The notes beneath the pieces were generated by a model, which was given only the letters and a program-made list of their open reading frames with translations, was not told the origin of the DNA and searched no databases. This document shows, in pieces, positions 44,028 through 52,293 of a DNA stretch of 64,000 nt. Origin of the DNA: Clostridioides difficile ATCC 9689 = DSM 1296 (GTDB lineage Bacteria; Bacillota; Clostridia; Peptostreptococcales; Peptostreptococcaceae); the NCBI RefSeq assembly GCF_001077535.1, contig NZ_CP011968.1, positions 1,426,001-1,490,000 on the forward strand, in the 5' to 3' direction. Positions within the stretch are counted from its first letter, which is position 1; every line of letters starts with the position of its first letter. A program made the translations under genes and the position numbers.

Positions 44028-44275
44028 AAAATAGGACAATTTTACAACACTTTATATACACCATTGCAACAATAGGCAATAAAATATGTGAGATAATGTT
44101 ATTGTGAAAGAAATCCATATTGAAGGAGGTGATAGATTGAAAAGAATAATATTACCTAAAAATATAGAAGATACTTGACAGGAATAAATGAGATATATAT
44201 TTAAAAATGACTTATATCATTTATAGTAAGATTATCAGATTAAGCAAGAATATTTAGTGATAGTGTGGTGATTAT
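44028..44275 (+). other. Region before the tail structural genes
   Basis: A gap of 248 bases. ATTGC-N8-GCAAT (44063-44080) is a dyad that could bind the activator encoded upstream. A strong SD (GAAGGAGGTG, 44121-44130) precedes TTG 44137 and a 13-codon frame ending at 44178 (MKRIILPKNIEDT), possibly a leader peptide or the stump of a deleted gene. No capsid or terminase sequence is present. Confidence 0.4.
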
Positions 44276-44719
44276 TTGCTTAAATACAAGGAAATATTAG
44301 AAACAATTATTGAGATTCTCAAAAAAAACTTTACTGAAAGTATTTTTATTGATGATGAAAGTGTGCAAGGCTCTGAAGGGTCTTGTTTTTTTGTAAGTAT
44401 ACTATCAGTTATTTGTACACCTGTAATGTTAAATACGAATAACAAAGATATTGTTATCTCTATAAAATACTTACCAAAACCACAGTCAAAGAGTATTAGA
44501 ATGTATGAAGTTTCAGATGAATTAAATAAGCTATTTAACAGAAATATAAAGGTAACAGACAGAAAATTAAATATAACAAAGCTAGAACAAAGTATTAAAA
44601 AAGAAGAGTCAATTTATGTATTGAACTTTACACTTACACTAAACTATCTGGATAGTGTATATGAAGAAGATGTAGTATATGAAAATATGGAAGAAATCAA
44701 TTTAAATTTAGGAGAGTGA
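44276..44719 (+). CDS. Phage tail terminator-like protein (DUF6838 type)
   Basis: 147 residues, mixed alpha/beta, no membrane segment. It sits immediately upstream of the sheath gene, where contractile-tail loci encode tail-terminator or tail-completion proteins, and it resembles the small proteins found there in clostridial phages. It starts with TTG behind the SD GTGGTGA. The assignment is mainly positional. Confidence 0.55.
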   Translation: MLKYKEILETIIEILKKNFTESIFIDDESVQGSEGSCFFVSILSVICTPVMLNTNNKDIVISIKYLPKPQSKSIRMYEVSDELNKLFNRNIKVTDRKLNITKLEQSIKKEESIYVLNFTLTLNYLDSVYEEDVVYENMEEINLNLGE

Positions 44720-44723
44720 TAGT

Positions 44724-45788
44724 ATGGCTATAGGATTACCAAGTATCAACATATCATTTAAGGAGCTAGCTACAACTGTTAAAGAACGTTCAGCTAGAGG
44801 AATAATTGCAATGGTGCTTAAAGATGCTAAGGCACTAGGTCTTAATGAAATACATGAAAAAGAGGATATACCAGTTGATTTATCTGCTGAAAATAAAGAA
44901 TATATAAATTTAGCCTTGATGGGAAATGTTAACACTCCAAATAAATTATTAGTTTATGTAATAGAAGGAGAAGCAGATATTCAAACTGCATTAGATTTTT
45001 TAGAGACTAAGGAATTTAATTATCTATGTATGCCAAAAGCAGTAGAAGCTGATAAGACTGCTATAAAAAATTGGATAATTAAACTTAGAGATATAGATAA
45101 GGTTAAGGTTAAAGCTGTATTAGGAAAAGTTGTAGGAAATCATGAAGGGATAATTAATTTTACTACAGAAGATGTGTTAGTTGGAGAAAAGAAATACAGT
45201 GTTGATGAGTTTACAAGTAGGGTGGCTGGACTTATAGCAGGTACACCTTTAAGTCAATCAGTAACTTATACTAAACTTAGTGATGTAGTCGATATACCTA
45301 AGATGACGAAAGTTGATGCAGAATCAAAGGTTAATAAAGGAGAGCTTATACTTATTAAAGAAGCAGGAGCTATAAGAATTGCTAGAGGAGTAAATTCTTT
45401 AACTGAATTAACAGCAGAAAAAGGAGAAATGTTCCAGAAAATAAAAATAGTTGACACTTTAGATATTATAAATAATGACATTAAGAAAGTAATAATAGAT
45501 GACTATATAGGTAGAGTTCCTAATAGTTATGATAATAAATGCATACTAATAGTGGCAATAAAGGAATACTTAGAAGAATTAGAAAAGGAAGAATTAATAG
45601 AAGTTGGTTCACTTGTAGATATAGACATAGAAGCCCAAAAACAGTATTTGAAATCTAAAAATATAGATATATCTAATATGAAAGAACAAGAAATAAGAGA
45701 AGCAAATACAGGTTCAAAAGTATTCTTAAAAGCAAAAATAAAGATGTTAGATGCTATGGAAGATATAGATTTATCAATAGAGATATAG
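44724..45788 (+). CDS. Contractile tail sheath protein (XkdK-like)
   Basis: 354-residue tail sheath protein, the contractile outer tube whose shortening drives the inner tube into the target envelope. Typical features: GLPSINISFKELATTVKERSARG opening; central SQSVTYTKLSDVVD; C-terminal SNYDNKC-like and VKIKM/DAMEDIDLSIEI strands that interlock subunits. It is shorter than PBSX XkdK, matching compact R-type bacteriocin sheaths. SD TTAGGAG. The high expected copy number fits its place at the head of the structural genes. Confidence 0.85.
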   Translation: MAIGLPSINISFKELATTVKERSARGIIAMVLKDAKALGLNEIHEKEDIPVDLSAENKEYINLALMGNVNTPNKLLVYVIEGEADIQTALDFLETKEFNYLCMPKAVEADKTAIKNWIIKLRDIDKVKVKAVLGKVVGNHEGIINFTTEDVLVGEKKYSVDEFTSRVAGLIAGTPLSQSVTYTKLSDVVDIPKMTKVDAESKVNKGELILIKEAGAIRIARGVNSLTELTAEKGEMFQKIKIVDTLDIINNDIKKVIIDDYIGRVPNSYDNKCILIVAIKEYLEELEKEELIEVGSLVDIDIEAQKQYLKSKNIDISNMKEQEIREANTGSKVFLKAKIKMLDAMEDIDLSIEI

Positions 45789-45801
45789 GAGGATTATTAA
45801 T

Positions 45802-46230
45802 ATGGCAAATATGGAAGCTAGAAATGTAATGAGTGGTACTTGGGGAGAACTTTGGCTTGATGGAGATAAAGTAGCAGAAGTAAAGAAGTTTCAAGCAAAG
45901 ATGGAATTTACAAAAGAGGATATTATAATAGCAGGTCAAATGGGTACTGATACAAAGTATATGGGATATAAAGGAAAAGGTTCAATAACTCTATACCATG
46001 TTAGTTCAAGAATGCACAAGTTAATTGGAGAAAAGATAAAGAGAGGTTCTGAACCTAGATTTGTTGCTATATCTAAATTAAATGACCCAGATTCTTATGG
46101 AGCAGAAAGAATAGCAGTAAAAAATATAGCATTTGATGATTTAACTTTAGCTGATTGGGAGGTTGGAGTAAAGGGAGAGATAGAAGCTCCTTTCACATTT
46201 ACTGAGTATGATTTTCTTGACATAATTTAG
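45802..46230 (+). CDS. Tail tube protein (XkdM-like)
   Basis: 142-residue inner tail tube protein of the PBSX XkdM type: ARNVMSGTWGELWLDGDKVAEV opening and a mostly beta fold (KGKGSITLYHVSS) that stacks as hexameric rings. It follows the sheath gene by 13 bases with SD TAGGAGG, as in all contractile tails. Confidence 0.88.
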   Translation: MANMEARNVMSGTWGELWLDGDKVAEVKKFQAKMEFTKEDIIIAGQMGTDTKYMGYKGKGSITLYHVSSRMHKLIGEKIKRGSEPRFVAISKLNDPDSYGAERIAVKNIAFDDLTLADWEVGVKGEIEAPFTFTEYDFLDII

Positions 46231-46343
46231 TTTTATATTTGGTTTTATACTGATATTTAGTAGATATATACTTAATAAATTCAGGTAGTTAATAAGTAAA
46301 AAAGTTAGTTGATTGAATTTGATTGATAAAGGAGCAAATAATA

Positions 46344-46790
46344 ATGAATGAAAATGGATTATCAAAAAATATAAACATAGTAGATTTACTTTTAAATGCA
46401 GATACAGAAAACTTAGAAAGACCAAGTACTATAGTTGAACTTAAGAGATTATCAACTATATTTGGGCAGGAATTTAAAGTAATGTGTAGAGCTTTAACAA
46501 TAAGTAAAGATGAAGAGATACAAAATACTTGTCTTAAAATTGATGAAAATATGAAAACGGATATAGACTTACCAGAGATGCAGATGCTTACAATTATAGA
46601 AGGTGTTTGTGATTTGGATGGAAAGCTTTTATTTAAAAATAAGGAGCTAATGGATAAATTTAAGGCTCCAACACCAAAAGAATTGGCAAGAAAACTATTA
46701 TTACCAGGTGAAATTACTAACTTATATAGAATCCTTCAAGATGTGATGGGTTATGGTAAAAATGCAGTAATAGAAGAGGTAAAAAACTAA
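46344..46790 (+). CDS. Tail assembly chaperone (XkdN-like), zero-frame product
   Basis: 148 residues of the XkdN/TMP-chaperone family, which binds the tape-measure protein before tail polymerisation. Start ATG 46344 follows AAGGAG; the longer frame from 46323 contains that SD. It ends at TAA 46788-46790, directly after the slippery heptamer A AAA AAC (46781-46787), with a stem-loop downstream. A -1 shift would extend it by 65 residues, as in lambda G/GT. Confidence 0.85.
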   Translation: MNENGLSKNINIVDLLLNADTENLERPSTIVELKRLSTIFGQEFKVMCRALTISKDEEIQNTCLKIDENMKTDIDLPEMQMLTIIEGVCDLDGKLLFKNKELMDKFKAPTPKELARKLLLPGEITNLYRILQDVMGYGKNAVIEEVKN

Positions 46791-46984
46791 TAGGGACGGA
46801 TACCAAGACTACGATAATGTACTATTATTGGAAGAAAAAAGGTATAAGACCGTCCCTTTTTTATACAATGGATAAAGGCGAATTAAAGCTTATTGAAGCT
46901 TTTTTCGCCTTAGAAATTGAAGAAGAAGTTGAAAAAATGAAGCATGGATATGGAGTTTGTCCTTTGACAGGAGGTGGTATATAG
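46344..46984 (+). CDS. Frameshifted tail chaperone fusion (-1 at 46781-46787)
   Basis: Predicted 213-residue fusion: zero frame to 46787, then the -1 frame from 46787 (CTA) to TAG 46982-46984. The extension contains YYYWKKKGIRPSLFY and a charged helix (LIEAFFALEIEEEVEKMK). The heptamer fits X XXY YYZ exactly, and a bipartite stem begins four bases after it. The stop TAG overlaps the tape-measure GTG by one base, so the fusion's translation is coupled to the tape measure gene. The extension has no SD of its own. A -1 fusion here is a conserved feature of long-tailed phages. Confidence 0.75.
46781..46857 (+). promoter_or_regulatory. Programmed -1 ribosomal frameshift signal
   Basis: Slippery A AAA AAC (46781-46787), four-base spacer, then stem AGGGACGG (46792-46799) with CCGTCCCT (46850-46857), continued by ATACC (46800-46804) with GGTAT (46841-46845) around a four-base bulge. 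It could be mistaken for a terminator because T residues follow, but the downstream genes are clearly in the same operon. Confidence 0.75.
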
Positions 46985-49314
46985 TGGGAAATGTAAGAGA
47001 AGAAGGTATAAATATGTATATTACAGATAATTACACTCCAAAGATGAATCAAATTATATCAGTAACGGAAGCCCTTAAAAGAGTTACTGTATCTGTTTCT
47101 CCTTCAGTAAATACAATGGCTAATAGTATTAAGAGTTCTATGGCTAGTGCAAGTAGTAGTATAAATAGTATAAATTCTTCAATAAAAAAAATGACTAGTA
47201 GTATAAAAAGTTTAAGTAATTCTATAGAAAAAATGAATGGAAGTATGAATAATTCAGGTTCATCAAATAAAGATTTTAGTGAAGGCTTAGAAACTCTTGG
47301 AAGAAGTGCAGAAAATGCTAGAAGTAAGTTAGTTAGATTATCACAAGTAGCAAATAGTAAAAAAGGAAGAGATACACATAAAAATGTAAAAGCAAAAAAT
47401 AATGAATCTAAAAATAATAAAAGCGATAAACCTGAAAAAATAAAAACTGTACAAGATATTGTTAAGCGAGTTAAAACTCAGACAGTAGATACTTCTAAAA
47501 AAATAGTTACTGGTAAATTACCTGAACTTAAAAATAAAGTTTTTAATAGCAATTTAGTAATGGGTGTTAAAGGAAATAATATTGTTCAAAACACTTTAAA
47601 TATATTAAATAAAATTAAAAATAGTAAATGGATTAGTTCTATTTCAGTTAAAGATTTAGCTAAAAATGTTTTAATAGGAACACTATCAAAATTAAAACAA
47701 TTTGCTGGAAGAATGTGGACTGGAGCTATTTCAATAAAAGATAAAGCTAGTAGTATACTAGGAGGAATAAAAGATAAAATATCTGATATTACTAATGGAT
47801 TTTCAATAGGAGGAGCTGTAAAAAAAGGTGTAGATTTAGTAGGAAAAGGTCAAAATCAAAAAGCTGTTTTAACTAATGTTGTTCAAAGAACTACAGGAGT
47901 TAAGGATAAGATTGAAGCTAAATCTGAAGCTAATAATTATTATAATGATGTAATAAAAGATATAGCACTAAAAAGCCCTTTTGATCCTAGTGAAGTTATT
48001 TCAATGAGTACTAAGGCAATGACGATTAGTGGAGGTAAGATTGATAAATCGAAAGATATAACTCAGGCTATGGTAAATGTCAGAGCTTTAAATATGGAAA
48101 CTAGTAGTGATCAAGATGTATCAGCAGCTTTTGTAAGTGCATCAAAAGGTAATATGGATGCTCTTAATACTTTAGTTGGAGAAAATTATAAAACACTTGA
48201 TGATGCACTTGAGGGGATAAAAGAGAAGCAAAATGGATTAGCTAATGAAATGGCTGGTACCATTCCAGGCTTATTATCTAGTGCATCCACGTATATTGAT
48301 ATGGGGTTAAACAGTATGATTGAACCTTTTGACAGCATATTAGAAGGTGGATTAAAAAAAATAAATTCATTTTTGGAAAAAGTGCCAAGCGGAATAGGTG
48401 GTTTTTCTCAAAAAGTTGCAGATGTAATGAATGGGAAAAAAATTGCTGAAAATAAACAAAATCCAATTGAAACTCAGGTAGCTACAGCATTAGGACATGT
48501 ACCACAATCAATAGGTAATACAAGTCAGATGCTTGTTCAAAATATTGATTTTACTGCATTAACAAATTCATTACTTCCTGTAGTAAATCTAGTTAATGTA
48601 TTATTAGATAGTATAAATAACAAATCACCAGTAGCACAAGGTATAATAAGTATATTTGGGACTGTAGTAACAACAGTTTTTCAACTGATTGGACCTGTTG
48701 TAGAAGCTGTTAGTCCAATTATTATGAGAATTTTTACCTTTTTGGGAGAATACGCACCTCAAATAAACAATTTTATAGAGACACTGGGTGTTATTTGGAA
48801 AACTGTATGGGAGACCTTAGGACCTCTGTTGGAAACTGGATGGAAAATTATAGAGCCAATATTGGGAGCTTTTTTTAACATATTAGATAAAGTATGTAAA
48901 ATAGTTAAAGATATATGCAAATGGTGGCAAACTATGATTAATAAGATAAAAAATGGAAGCATCACAGGAACAGTTTTAAATCTAGTGGAAAAGAGTAAAA
49001 AAAATTACAAAGATAATCCATATGCTGGAACAAAGGCTGGTGATTCTGGTAAAGCTTATTCAAGTAAGAAAGGTAATAATGCATTTGGATTGAACTATGT
49101 TCCTTATAATGACTATCAAACCAGACTTCATGAAGGTGAAATGGTTTTAACTAAACAAGAAGCAAATCAATATAGAAGCAGAAAAAATGGTGGAAATATA
49201 AACATAGCTAAGTTAGCTGATACAATAGTGATTAGAGAAGAAGCTGATATAGAAAAGATAACATCAAAATTAGTTGCAAGTATCCAAGTGGCACAGTTAG
49301 GGGGTGTCTTATAA
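46984..49314 (+). CDS. Tape measure protein
   Basis: 776-residue tail tape measure that sets tail length and occupies the tube lumen. The N-terminal third is Ser/Asn/Lys-rich and helical (repeated NSIxSS patterns). A hydrophobic helix cluster lies around 530-640 (SIFGTVVTTVFQLIGPVVEAV). The C-terminal YNDYQTRLHEGEMVLTKQEA is the characteristic end of PBSX-type tape measures. The start is GTG 46984, behind AGGAGGTGG and overlapping the frameshift stop; a TTG-type start at 46957 precedes the SD and is rejected. Its relatively small size predicts a short tail. Confidence 0.85.
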   Translation: MGNVREEGINMYITDNYTPKMNQIISVTEALKRVTVSVSPSVNTMANSIKSSMASASSSINSINSSIKKMTSSIKSLSNSIEKMNGSMNNSGSSNKDFSEGLETLGRSAENARSKLVRLSQVANSKKGRDTHKNVKAKNNESKNNKSDKPEKIKTVQDIVKRVKTQTVDTSKKIVTGKLPELKNKVFNSNLVMGVKGNNIVQNTLNILNKIKNSKWISSISVKDLAKNVLIGTLSKLKQFAGRMWTGAISIKDKASSILGGIKDKISDITNGFSIGGAVKKGVDLVGKGQNQKAVLTNVVQRTTGVKDKIEAKSEANNYYNDVIKDIALKSPFDPSEVISMSTKAMTISGGKIDKSKDITQAMVNVRALNMETSSDQDVSAAFVSASKGNMDALNTLVGENYKTLDDALEGIKEKQNGLANEMAGTIPGLLSSASTYIDMGLNSMIEPFDSILEGGLKKINSFLEKVPSGIGGFSQKVADVMNGKKIAENKQNPIETQVATALGHVPQSIGNTSQMLVQNIDFTALTNSLLPVVNLVNVLLDSINNKSPVAQGIISIFGTVVTTVFQLIGPVVEAVSPIIMRIFTFLGEYAPQINNFIETLGVIWKTVWETLGPLLETGWKIIEPILGAFFNILDKVCKIVKDICKWWQTMINKIKNGSITGTVLNLVEKSKKNYKDNPYAGTKAGDSGKAYSSKKGNNAFGLNYVPYNDYQTRLHEGEMVLTKQEANQYRSRKNGGNINIAKLADTIVIREEADIEKITSKLVASIQVAQLGGVL

Positions 49315-49736
49315 TGGAAATGTGGCTTAGACAAGCTGAAGATAGATTTAGATTTCCAGTTATACCACCATCAATAAGTATAAATGGAAAATCAACTATA
49401 AATTCATCAAATATACTTAAAGTTGGAGAAATAGCAACTTTTGGAGGCGTAGCTCTTAAAAGTATTAATATATCTAGTTTTTTCCCAAATAAAGAATATT
49501 CTTTTTGTAATTATAAAGGATTTCCATCCCCTTATGATTGTGTAAATAAAATTCAAAGATGGATGAATGAAGGTTTAATATTGAGATTTACAGTTACAGA
49601 AACAAATATAAATATGGAAGTGATAATAGAAGGTTTTAGTTATGAAGAAAGAGATGGTACAAGAGATGTGTACTTTTCACTAGATTTAAGAGAATATAAG
49701 AGACTTCAAATACTAAGGGCAAACCCTAAAAAGTAG
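49314..49736 (+). CDS. XkdP-like baseplate protein lacking a LysM domain
   Basis: 140 residues homologous to the N-terminal part of XkdP (WLRQAEDRFRFPVIPPSISING; GGVALKSINISSFFPNKEYSFC). Full-length XkdP proteins carry a C-terminal LysM domain; this one stops before it. The stop is followed by the non-canonical start region of the hub gene, so either the LysM part was lost or this is a compact variant. It overlaps the tape-measure stop by one base (TAATG). Confidence 0.75.
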   Translation: MEMWLRQAEDRFRFPVIPPSISINGKSTINSSNILKVGEIATFGGVALKSINISSFFPNKEYSFCNYKGFPSPYDCVNKIQRWMNEGLILRFTVTETNINMEVIIEGFSYEERDGTRDVYFSLDLREYKRLQILRANPKK

Positions 49737-49788
49737 TACAATTTATAAAAAATTACTCAAAATCAGAGAAAAAGGTAGGTGATTTTTT

Positions 49789-51522
49789 ATTATAAAGATT
49801 TGGGTACACATAAAAAACGGAAATATCTATGATATAAGTAATATAGTAGATTCAGTTTCTTGGTCTGGAGATTATAAGTCTCCTTCAAGAACATTAGAAT
49901 TTTCTATAGTACAGTCAGCTTCTGATATTAATTTTCAACAAATTGATATTCCAATAGCAAGCACAGTTTGCTTTTATGTAGATGAAAAAGAACTTTTTAG
50001 AGGGATGATAATTAACAGATCTAAAGATTCAAGCAGTGTTAATATTAATTTTACAGCCAAGGATATGGGATTTTTACTTTTACAAAGTGAAGTGTCCTAT
50101 AATTTTAAGGATAAGTTAGTAGAGGATATTGCAAAGCAAGTATTTGCAGATAACAAACTTGCAATTGGAAACATACCAAAGACTAATGTAAAATATACTA
50201 AAATGTTTATATCTGTAAACGGATATGATACTATAATGAGTGCTTACACAGAAGCAAGCAAAACTACAAAGAAAAAGTATATGATAGAGGCTAATCTTGA
50301 TAAATTTAATATTATTGAGAAAGGAACTGTTACATTAAATATCATCTTTGAAGAAGGATTTAATCTTATCAATACGACTTTTTCTGAAAGTATGGAAAAT
50401 GTAAAGAATAAAGTATTATTAGTTGACCAATATGGAAATAAAATTAGTGAGAAAGTTAATAATTCTTTATTTAAAGAAGTAAATGTGATAATGCAGAAAG
50501 TCATACAACAACAGGAAAATAGTACAACAGACATAGAAAACGAGTTTAAAGGAATTGAAAGAACGTGTTCTCTAAAAGGATATGGAGATACAAGTTGTAT
50601 AACTGGTAGAGGTGTAAAGGTAAAAGATTCGTATACAAAATTGGTAGGATTATTCTATATAGATACAGATAAACATACATGGCAAAATGGAGATTATCAG
50701 ATTGAATTAGAACTCAATTTTCAAAATATAATGGATGAAAAATCTGTAGGGCAAGATGAACAAAAAGAAGAAATTTCAGATTTAAGTGGTAATGGAGCAT
50801 TAAATGGAAGAGAAGTAAAAGCAGAATTTACAGCATATTATCCATCAAATGATCCAATGGAAGGTGGCTTATATCAAAAGATGGATGGCAAAAAGCTTGT
50901 ACCATCTAACAATACTTGTGCTGCTCCTGAAGTGCTTAAGTTTAAAACACAAATACAAGTAAAAGGCACTGGTACAAATATAGATGGAAAAACATATACA
51001 GTAACAGATAGGGGAGGAGCTATTAAGGTAGTTAATGGTATTTATAAAATAGATATATTAATGTCTAGTAAAAAAGAATGTTATAATTTTGGAAGAAGAA
51101 AAGGTACTATAATTATTGGAGATGGAACAGGATATACAAATTTCACAGGAAAGGTAAAAGAATTAATTAGCATAGCTAAGGGTAAAAAAGGATGTAAATA
51201 TGTGTGGGGAGCAAGTGGACCAAATACTTTTGATTGCAGTGGGTTTACTCAGTGGTGTTATAAAAAAATAGGAATTAATATTCCTAGAGTATCCAGAGCA
51301 CAAGGAAGTGTAGGAAAGCAAGTAGAAAAGAAAAGTTTGCAACCAGGAGATTTAGTTTTCTTTTCCTCAAAAGGACCTAAAGGAACTATAGATCATGTTG
51401 GTATATTAATTGGGAACAATGAATTTATACATTCTCCACATACTGGTGATGTGGTTAAAATATCTAGTCTAAAAGGAAGCTATTATTCTAAGAATTATGT
51501 AGGAGCAAGAAGATTTTTATAA
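49789..51522 (+). CDS. Tail hub protein (XkdQ-like) fused to 3D and NlpC/P60 domains
   Basis: The frame opens after TGA 49780-49782. It has no ATG, GTG or TTG until ATG 50005, yet the 72 intervening codons clearly encode the XkdQ N-terminus (KIWVHIKNGNIYDISNIV, SWSGDYKSPSRTLEFS). The SD AGGTGA (49777-49782) points to ATT 49789 or ATA 49792. From ATT it has 577 residues. Order: hub domain (about 1-320); 3D domain (about 344-447, with TAYYP, NTCAAP, DRGGAIKV); NlpC/P60 peptidase (about 455-577, FDCSGF with C483, DHVGI with H536, H548). It should form the baseplate hub and locally cut peptidoglycan during penetration. Confidence 0.85.
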   Translation: MIKIWVHIKNGNIYDISNIVDSVSWSGDYKSPSRTLEFSIVQSASDINFQQIDIPIASTVCFYVDEKELFRGMIINRSKDSSSVNINFTAKDMGFLLLQSEVSYNFKDKLVEDIAKQVFADNKLAIGNIPKTNVKYTKMFISVNGYDTIMSAYTEASKTTKKKYMIEANLDKFNIIEKGTVTLNIIFEEGFNLINTTFSESMENVKNKVLLVDQYGNKISEKVNNSLFKEVNVIMQKVIQQQENSTTDIENEFKGIERTCSLKGYGDTSCITGRGVKVKDSYTKLVGLFYIDTDKHTWQNGDYQIELELNFQNIMDEKSVGQDEQKEEISDLSGNGALNGREVKAEFTAYYPSNDPMEGGLYQKMDGKKLVPSNNTCAAPEVLKFKTQIQVKGTGTNIDGKTYTVTDRGGAIKVVNGIYKIDILMSSKKECYNFGRRKGTIIIGDGTGYTNFTGKVKELISIAKGKKGCKYVWGASGPNTFDCSGFTQWCYKKIGINIPRVSRAQGSVGKQVEKKSLQPGDLVFFSSKGPKGTIDHVGILIGNNEFIHSPHTGDVVKISSLKGSYYSKNYVGARRFL

Positions 51523-51535
51523 GAGAGGTGGTATA

Positions 51536-51862
51536 GTGGCTAATTCAATAAATGAATTTATAGGAATAATAAGGAAGGAAGGGAAATATTATAATAAGCC
51601 TTCCTTTTTTGTTGGAAAAATAATAAATAAATTGCCAGATTTAAAAGTATCAATGAATAATATAGTTTTAGATAAAGACAATTTACTTATAGATAATTGG
51701 TTGTTTGATAGAGCAACAAAAAGCTTTATAATAACACAGTCTAATAACCATACTCATGAATTAAATGAATCTCTCACTAATCAACTAGATAAAGGTGACA
51801 CAGTTATTATGTTTAAAGTAGGAGAAAAATTTGCAATAATAAGTAAGTTGGTGAGTTTATAA
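51536..51862 (+). CDS. XkdR-like baseplate protein (DUF2577)
   Basis: 108 residues matching the small DUF2577/XkdR family: ANSINEFIGIIRKEG opening, followed by a beta-rich domain including GDTVIMFKVGEKFAIISKL. The family sits between the hub and XkdS in PBSX-like tails and is thought to be an OB-fold baseplate spike-proximal protein. GTG start behind GAGAGGTGG, 13 bases after the hub gene; overlaps the next gene. Confidence 0.8.
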   Translation: MANSINEFIGIIRKEGKYYNKPSFFVGKIINKLPDLKVSMNNIVLDKDNLLIDNWLFDRATKSFIITQSNNHTHELNESLTNQLDKGDTVIMFKVGEKFAIISKLVSL

Positions 51863-52293
51863 TGTCTAACACAATATTTCCTTTTATAGGTGTTCCAGAG
51901 GACTATGAAATTCCTAAAAAAGAGGAATTAGGGTTATTTCGTGAAGTAGCATGGAACTTTGAAAAAGATGAACCAATAGTAGAAAATGGAGATTTTAAGA
52001 TTATTGAAAAAAATGAAGCTATAAAAGTTTGGGTATATAAGTGTATAAAAACAAATAAAAATGAACATGAGATTTACTCAAATGATTATGGAACAGAGTT
52101 GACTGATTTAATAGGTCAAAAATATAGTAAAGGTCTTACAGAAAGTGAAGCATCTCGATATATAAAAGAAGCTTTGCTTATGAATCCATATATTTTACAA
52201 GTAGATGTAGTAAATACTAATTTTAAAAAAGATATATTAGGTGCATATATAAAAATATCCACTATCTATGGGGAGGTGGAAATAAATGTATAG
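51862..52293 (+). CDS. XkdS-like baseplate wedge protein (DUF2634)
   Basis: 143 residues of the DUF2634/XkdS family, related to the gp25-like baseplate wedge component. Typical NDYGTELTDLIGQKYSKG motif around 74-91 and C-terminal ISTIYGEVEINV strand. It overlaps both neighbours by one and eight bases, so it is translationally coupled in the baseplate cluster. Confidence 0.82.
   Translation: MSNTIFPFIGVPEDYEIPKKEELGLFREVAWNFEKDEPIVENGDFKIIEKNEAIKVWVYKCIKTNKNEHEIYSNDYGTELTDLIGQKYSKGLTESEASRYIKEALLMNPYILQVDVVNTNFKKDILGAYIKISTIYGEVEINV

Noticed and set aside
46792-46865. Intrinsic terminator between the chaperone and the tape-measure gene
   Set aside because: The stem and the following T run look like a terminator, but it lies four bases after a perfect slippery heptamer, an open -1 frame runs through it, and the genes on both sides belong to one operon. 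A frameshift stimulator explains it better, though partial termination is not excluded.
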